Shown here: positions 7,249 through 9,657 of the stretch, one piece after another | Layout of the letters: every line of letters starts with the position of its first letter | Numbering within the stretch: position 1 is the first letter of the stretch | Source: a bacterium | Lineage (GTDB): Bacteria; Atribacterota; JS1; SB-45; 34-128 | Assembly (NCBI GenBank): GCA_018894595.1 | Contig: JAHIPN010000055.1 | Span: forward strand, 1 to 9,657 | Direction of reading: 5' to 3' | DNA: 9,657 bases | Position numbers and translations under genes: made by a program | The notes under the pieces: model-generated | What the model was told of the DNA's origin: nothing | Database searches by the model: none | The model's input: the letters and a program-made list of their open reading frames with translations, nothing else

Positions 7249-8550
7249 TCAAGAAAAACGTTCTAAAATAGCATTCCTATGAGCAGGAAAGCCTTCATAA
7301 TCAGCAAGTTTTACCATAGCATCTTTTTGAAACTCCAAGCCCTCTTTAGAAAAATATTCAAAAGTTACAACTTTGTAAAAATCTGCTGTTTTCAAACCAC
7401 CTGCAACAATTGCCTTACGTCCTGTTGGGAGGACATGATTTGGACCTGACCCAAAACAACCAGTACTAAGAGGGGTATAATGACCAAGATATATGCCTCC
7501 AGCATTTTTAATTTTTTGCATATCGTGAATAGGATCTTTAGTCATTATCTCGAGATGCTCTACAGCATATTCATTTGCAAATCTTATTGATTCTTCTAAT
7601 GAGTCCGTAACAACAATAGCACCGTATTTTCTTAAAGACTCTATTACAAATTTCCTCCTATATTCACTTAATCTCTCTATATGCCTACCAATCTTGTCTT
7701 TAACCGAATATGCTAGTTTTTCTATGTGAGTAACCAAAACCCCTGTTGAATCAAAACCATGTTCAGCTTGGATACAAATATCTGCCGCAGCATATTCAGG
7801 GTTAGCACTCTCATCAGCAATAATAAGACCCTCACCTGGTCCAGCTAAAGTTCCAATTTCTACTTGATCTTGAAGAATTTTAAACGCAGCCAATACCCAC
7901 TTACTTCCTGGCCCTGTAATTTTATCAACTTTTTTAATAGTTTGAGTCCCATAAGTCATTGCAGCAATAGCTTGACTTCCTCCAATTCTAAACACAGTAT
8001 CTGCACCACACACATCACATGCAACTAAAGTTCCAGCAGGCACCGTTCCATCTGGGGCAGATGGAGTACATACAACAACTTCAGGTACACCTGCTACCTT
8101 TGCAGGTAATACTGACATCATTACCGCAGAAGGGAACCACCCTCTCCCTCCTGGCACATAACAACCTACTCGTTCTAAAGGTATGATAATCTGCCCAGCC
8201 ACTAGCCCTGGAGAAACTTCCATGCCCCACGTTTTATTGGGCATTTGAGCTGCATGAAAACGCTTAACATTGTTCGCTAAAAACTTAATTGCATCAATAG
8301 TTTCTTTATCTATTTTATTATATGCTTCTTCTACCTCTTCTGGAGTAACTTGAATTTTATCTTTATAAATAGTAATATTTTCAAACTTTTTTGTGTATTC
8401 CACTAATGCCTCATCACCTCGTTCTTTAACGTTATCAATAATTTTTCTTACATCTTCTAAAATAGAATCAGTTTCAGTTTCACTTCTTTTTATAATTCTT
8501 TCATAATCTTCCTTAGACATTTCTTTTAATTTATACACATTAATATACAT
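7249..8550 (-). CDS. Divergent histidinol dehydrogenase-like oxidoreductase with altered zinc site
   Basis: This 433-residue protein is clearly of the HisD family but differs at key places. Numbered from the ATG at 8550, it keeps Q261 and H264 (IQAEHG), the catalytic pair E331-H332 (AVEHLE), E419 and H424 (YEGFPAH). The zinc-ligand aspartate of the GDY motif is replaced by C365 (STGCFGSGPNH; TGT codon at 7458-7456). The substrate-side serine of AGPSE is G239 (AGPGE), and GPGNKYV reads GPGSKWV (S216, W218). Such changes argue for a substrate other than histidinol, as in HisD relatives that act on sulfopropanediol. The ATG at 8550 is chosen because AAGGGGG ends six bases upstream; a TTG at 8580 in the same frame has no comparable site. 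The second HisD homologue follows after 109 bases. The two are paralogues but only moderately similar, so not a recent duplication. Confidence 0.88.
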   Translation of the reverse strand: MYINVYKLKEMSKEDYERIIKRSETETDSILEDVRKIIDNVKERGDEALVEYTKKFENITIYKDKIQVTPEEVEEAYNKIDKETIDAIKFLANNVKRFHAAQMPNKTWGMEVSPGLVAGQIIIPLERVGCYVPGGRGWFPSAVMMSVLPAKVAGVPEVVVCTPSAPDGTVPAGTLVACDVCGADTVFRIGGSQAIAAMTYGTQTIKKVDKITGPGSKWVLAAFKILQDQVEIGTLAGPGEGLIIADESANPEYAAADICIQAEHGFDSTGVLVTHIEKLAYSVKDKIGRHIERLSEYRRKFVIESLRKYGAIVVTDSLEESIRFANEYAVEHLEIMTKDPIHDMQKIKNAGGIYLGHYTPLSTGCFGSGPNHVLPTGRKAIVAGGLKTADFYKVVTFEYFSKEGLEFQKDAMVKLADYEGFPAHRNAILERFS

Positions 8551-8716
8551 TATAGTCCCCCTTCTTATAATTTGATCCAATTTTTTCTGAAAACTTCTAA
8601 AAAATATTATTATTTAACTTTTTCTTGAAAAATTTTTTTATTCTGTACCAATAACCAACTTACCTCCTCACTCTTTTTTAATGAATCAATTTTTACCTCT
8701 AAAAATAATTTCCATT
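8551..8716 (-). other. Intergenic tract after acdB with an orphan translation start; possible xdh-start remnant
   Basis: This tract holds the ribosome binding site of the divergent HisD gene (AAGGGGG near 8557-8563). It also holds an unused strong site, GAGGAGGT (8662-8669), followed by TTG at 8658 and only six sense codons (reading MVIGTE) before a stop. The distance from the acdB stop to this TTG is 58 bases; from the acdB-remnant stop to the xdh GTG it is 59. The two spacers share blocks such as TAAAAT, AAATTA and AAAAAAGAG. The tiny frame is therefore plausibly a broken copy of the xdh start (which carries FIGKR at residues 8-12). No clear terminator or promoter is visible here. Confidence 0.4.
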
Positions 8717-9397
8717 TTATAAAATTATTCGGGCATCGACTACCTGTAGACCTTTTTCGAATACAAATATGGGGTTTAAATCTATTTCGTTAATTTCAGG
8801 ATTTTCCATAGTAAGTTTAGAAACTTTCATTAAAACTTCTTCTATGGCCTTAATATCTCGGGGAGGCTTACCTCTTGCCCCTTTTAGAATTTCGTATCCC
8901 TTGATCTCGGTAATCATCTCCCTGGCATCTATTTCATCCAAGGGAATAATTCGAAAAGAAATATCCTTTAACATCTCTACAAAAATTCCTCCTAACCCAA
9001 ACATAATTACCTGACCAAAATGAGGGTCTTTAATCATCCCGACAATAATCTCTGTTCCTTCGGGAGCCATGGTATCGGTTATTACTCCCAAAATCCTCGC
9101 TTCTTTATTATATTTCTTGACCTGAAAGAGAATTTCCTGATAAGTTAATTTTGCTTCCTTCTCATCTTTAATGCCTATTTTTACTCCCCCAGCATCTGTC
9201 TTGTGGATGATATCAGGAGAGACAATTTTCATCACTATGGGAAAATTTATCTCCTTAGCCAATCCGCTAATTTCTTCTTCGCTCTTTATTAATTTAAAAT
9301 CAGGAACAGGAATTCCATATTCCTTCAATAATTCTTTTGCCTCTGTCTCCAATAAAGACCTTTTTTCTTTTTTAGCTTTCTCGATAATCTGATGCAC
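8717..9397 (-). CDS. acdB: ADP-forming acetyl/acyl-CoA synthetase beta subunit (ATP-grasp)
   Basis: This 226-residue protein is a stand-alone beta subunit of NDP-forming acyl-CoA synthetase (ATP-grasp_5 family; archaeal AcdB is about 230 residues). With a separate alpha subunit it would convert acyl-CoA, ADP and phosphate to the acid, CoA and ATP, a substrate-level phosphorylation step in fermentation. Visible marks are the N-terminal EAKELLKEYGIPVP (19-32), IVMKIVSPDIIHKTDAGGVK (54-73) with H65 as the likely phosphoryl-carrying histidine by analogy to characterised enzymes, GTEIIVGMIKDPHFG (114-128), MFGLGGIFVE (132-141), and the closing EIDLNPIFV (204-212). The GTG start at 9397 has GAGG six bases upstream. 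It begins 29 bases after livF ends, so they are cotranscribed. No alpha subunit is in the window; it may lie upstream. A truncated second copy lies at 402-650. Confidence 0.9.
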   Translation of the reverse strand: MHQIIEKAKKEKRSLLETEAKELLKEYGIPVPDFKLIKSEEEISGLAKEINFPIVMKIVSPDIIHKTDAGGVKIGIKDEKEAKLTYQEILFQVKKYNKEARILGVITDTMAPEGTEIIVGMIKDPHFGQVIMFGLGGIFVEMLKDISFRIIPLDEIDAREMITEIKGYEILKGARGKPPRDIKAIEEVLMKVSKLTMENPEINEIDLNPIFVFEKGLQVVDARIIL

Positions 9398-9426
9398 TTG
9401 CTACCTCTTTTCTTAAAATTAACAGT

Positions 9427-9657
9427 TTATATTCCTAAATAATGTTTCTTTACATGTTCACTATTTAAAAGTTCTTTACTATTTCCTTCCATAACAATTT
9501 TGCCATTTTCCAGAACATAAGCTCTTTCTGCAAATTGTAAAGCATAATTTATATTTTGTTCTATAAGTAACATAGTAATCCCTTTTTTCTTTAAAATAGA
9601 CAATTTCTGATAGATATCATCTACTAATTTGGGTGCTATACCCTGAGAAGGCTCATC
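9427..9657 (-). CDS. livF: Branched-chain amino acid-type ABC transporter ATPase LivF, C-terminal part
   Basis: The last 76 residues of an ABC ATPase enter from the window edge. The fragment starts inside Walker B (DEPSQGIAPKLVDDIYQ) and contains the LivF-typical GITMLLIEQNINYALQFA, where other ABC ATPases have the H-loop histidine region, then RAYVLENGKIVMEG and the ending HYLGI. This pattern is characteristic of LivF, the second ATPase of the branched-chain amino acid/urea/amide importer family. Walker A and the signature motif lie outside. The gene is followed after 29 bases by acdB, which suggests a link between uptake of an amino acid or acid and ATP-yielding acyl-CoA cleavage. The actual substrate is unknown. 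Confidence 0.9.
   Translation of the reverse strand, partial: DEPSQGIAPKLVDDIYQKLSILKKKGITMLLIEQNINYALQFAERAYVLENGKIVMEGNSKELLNSEHVKKHYLGI

Noticed and set aside
5871..8550. Part of a histidine-biosynthesis operon
   Set aside because: No hisG, hisB, hisC, hisH, hisA, hisF or hisI homologue is visible; the neighbours are a sugar-type importer and an alcohol dehydrogenase, and one HisD copy has altered active-site residues.
8551..8580. TTG start for the divergent HisD gene, 10 codons upstream
   Set aside because: The added codons contain the AAGGGGG ribosome binding site that serves the ATG at 8550, and HisD proteins do not need the extension.
1..9657. Insertion sequence, CRISPR array, tRNA or rRNA gene
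   Set aside because: I saw no transposase or integrase coding, no regularly spaced repeats and no tRNA- or rRNA-like segment on either strand, so the mechanism of the acdB duplication is not explained by a visible mobile element.

Overview
All genes lie on the minus strand, so transcription runs from high to low coordinates. The DNA is AT-rich with strong AGGAGG-type ribosome binding sites and several GTG/TTG starts. A sugar-type periplasmic binding protein with a signal peptide and no lipobox cysteine points to a diderm bacterium. The mix of an ADP-forming acyl-CoA synthetase beta subunit, a LivF-type ATPase, a xanthine-dehydrogenase-family subunit and sugar ABC genes fits an anaerobic fermenter, for example a candidate phylum such as Atribacterota or Aerophobetes. 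That placement is a guess; there is no phylogenetic marker in the window.

Layout in transcription order: the C-terminal end of livF (9657-9427); acdB, the ATP-grasp beta subunit of an ADP-forming acyl-CoA synthetase (9397-8717); a divergent histidinol-dehydrogenase (HisD) family enzyme (8550-7249); a second HisD-family enzyme with canonical catalytic residues (7139-5871); an RbsA/MglA-type double ATPase (5806-4256); an RbsC-type permease (4123-3101); a regulatory-looking gap; a periplasmic sugar-type binding protein (2908-1838); a strong hairpin built from two 10-bp palindromes (about 1811-1764); a zinc alcohol/polyol dehydrogenase (1711-719); a decayed, internally deleted second copy of acdB (about 650-402); and the N-terminal 114 codons of a molybdopterin-binding xanthine/aldehyde dehydrogenase-family subunit (342-1).

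The six genes from 8550 to 719 look like one catabolic cassette: a complete ribose-type ABC importer plus three oxidoreductases (two HisD-type, one zinc MDR). The likely job is import and NAD-dependent oxidation of a small polyol, amino alcohol or similar compound, probably ending as a carboxylic acid. The substrate cannot be read from the sequence. No other histidine-biosynthesis gene is present, and the transporter context argues against a biosynthetic role for the HisD homologues.

The cassette is bracketed by two copies of acdB in the same orientation: an intact one at 8717-9397 and a remnant at 402-650. The sequence after each acdB stop is also similar and of nearly equal length. This suggests an ancestral livF-acdB-xdh operon into which the cassette was inserted or duplicated, leaving a direct repeat whose distal copy then decayed.
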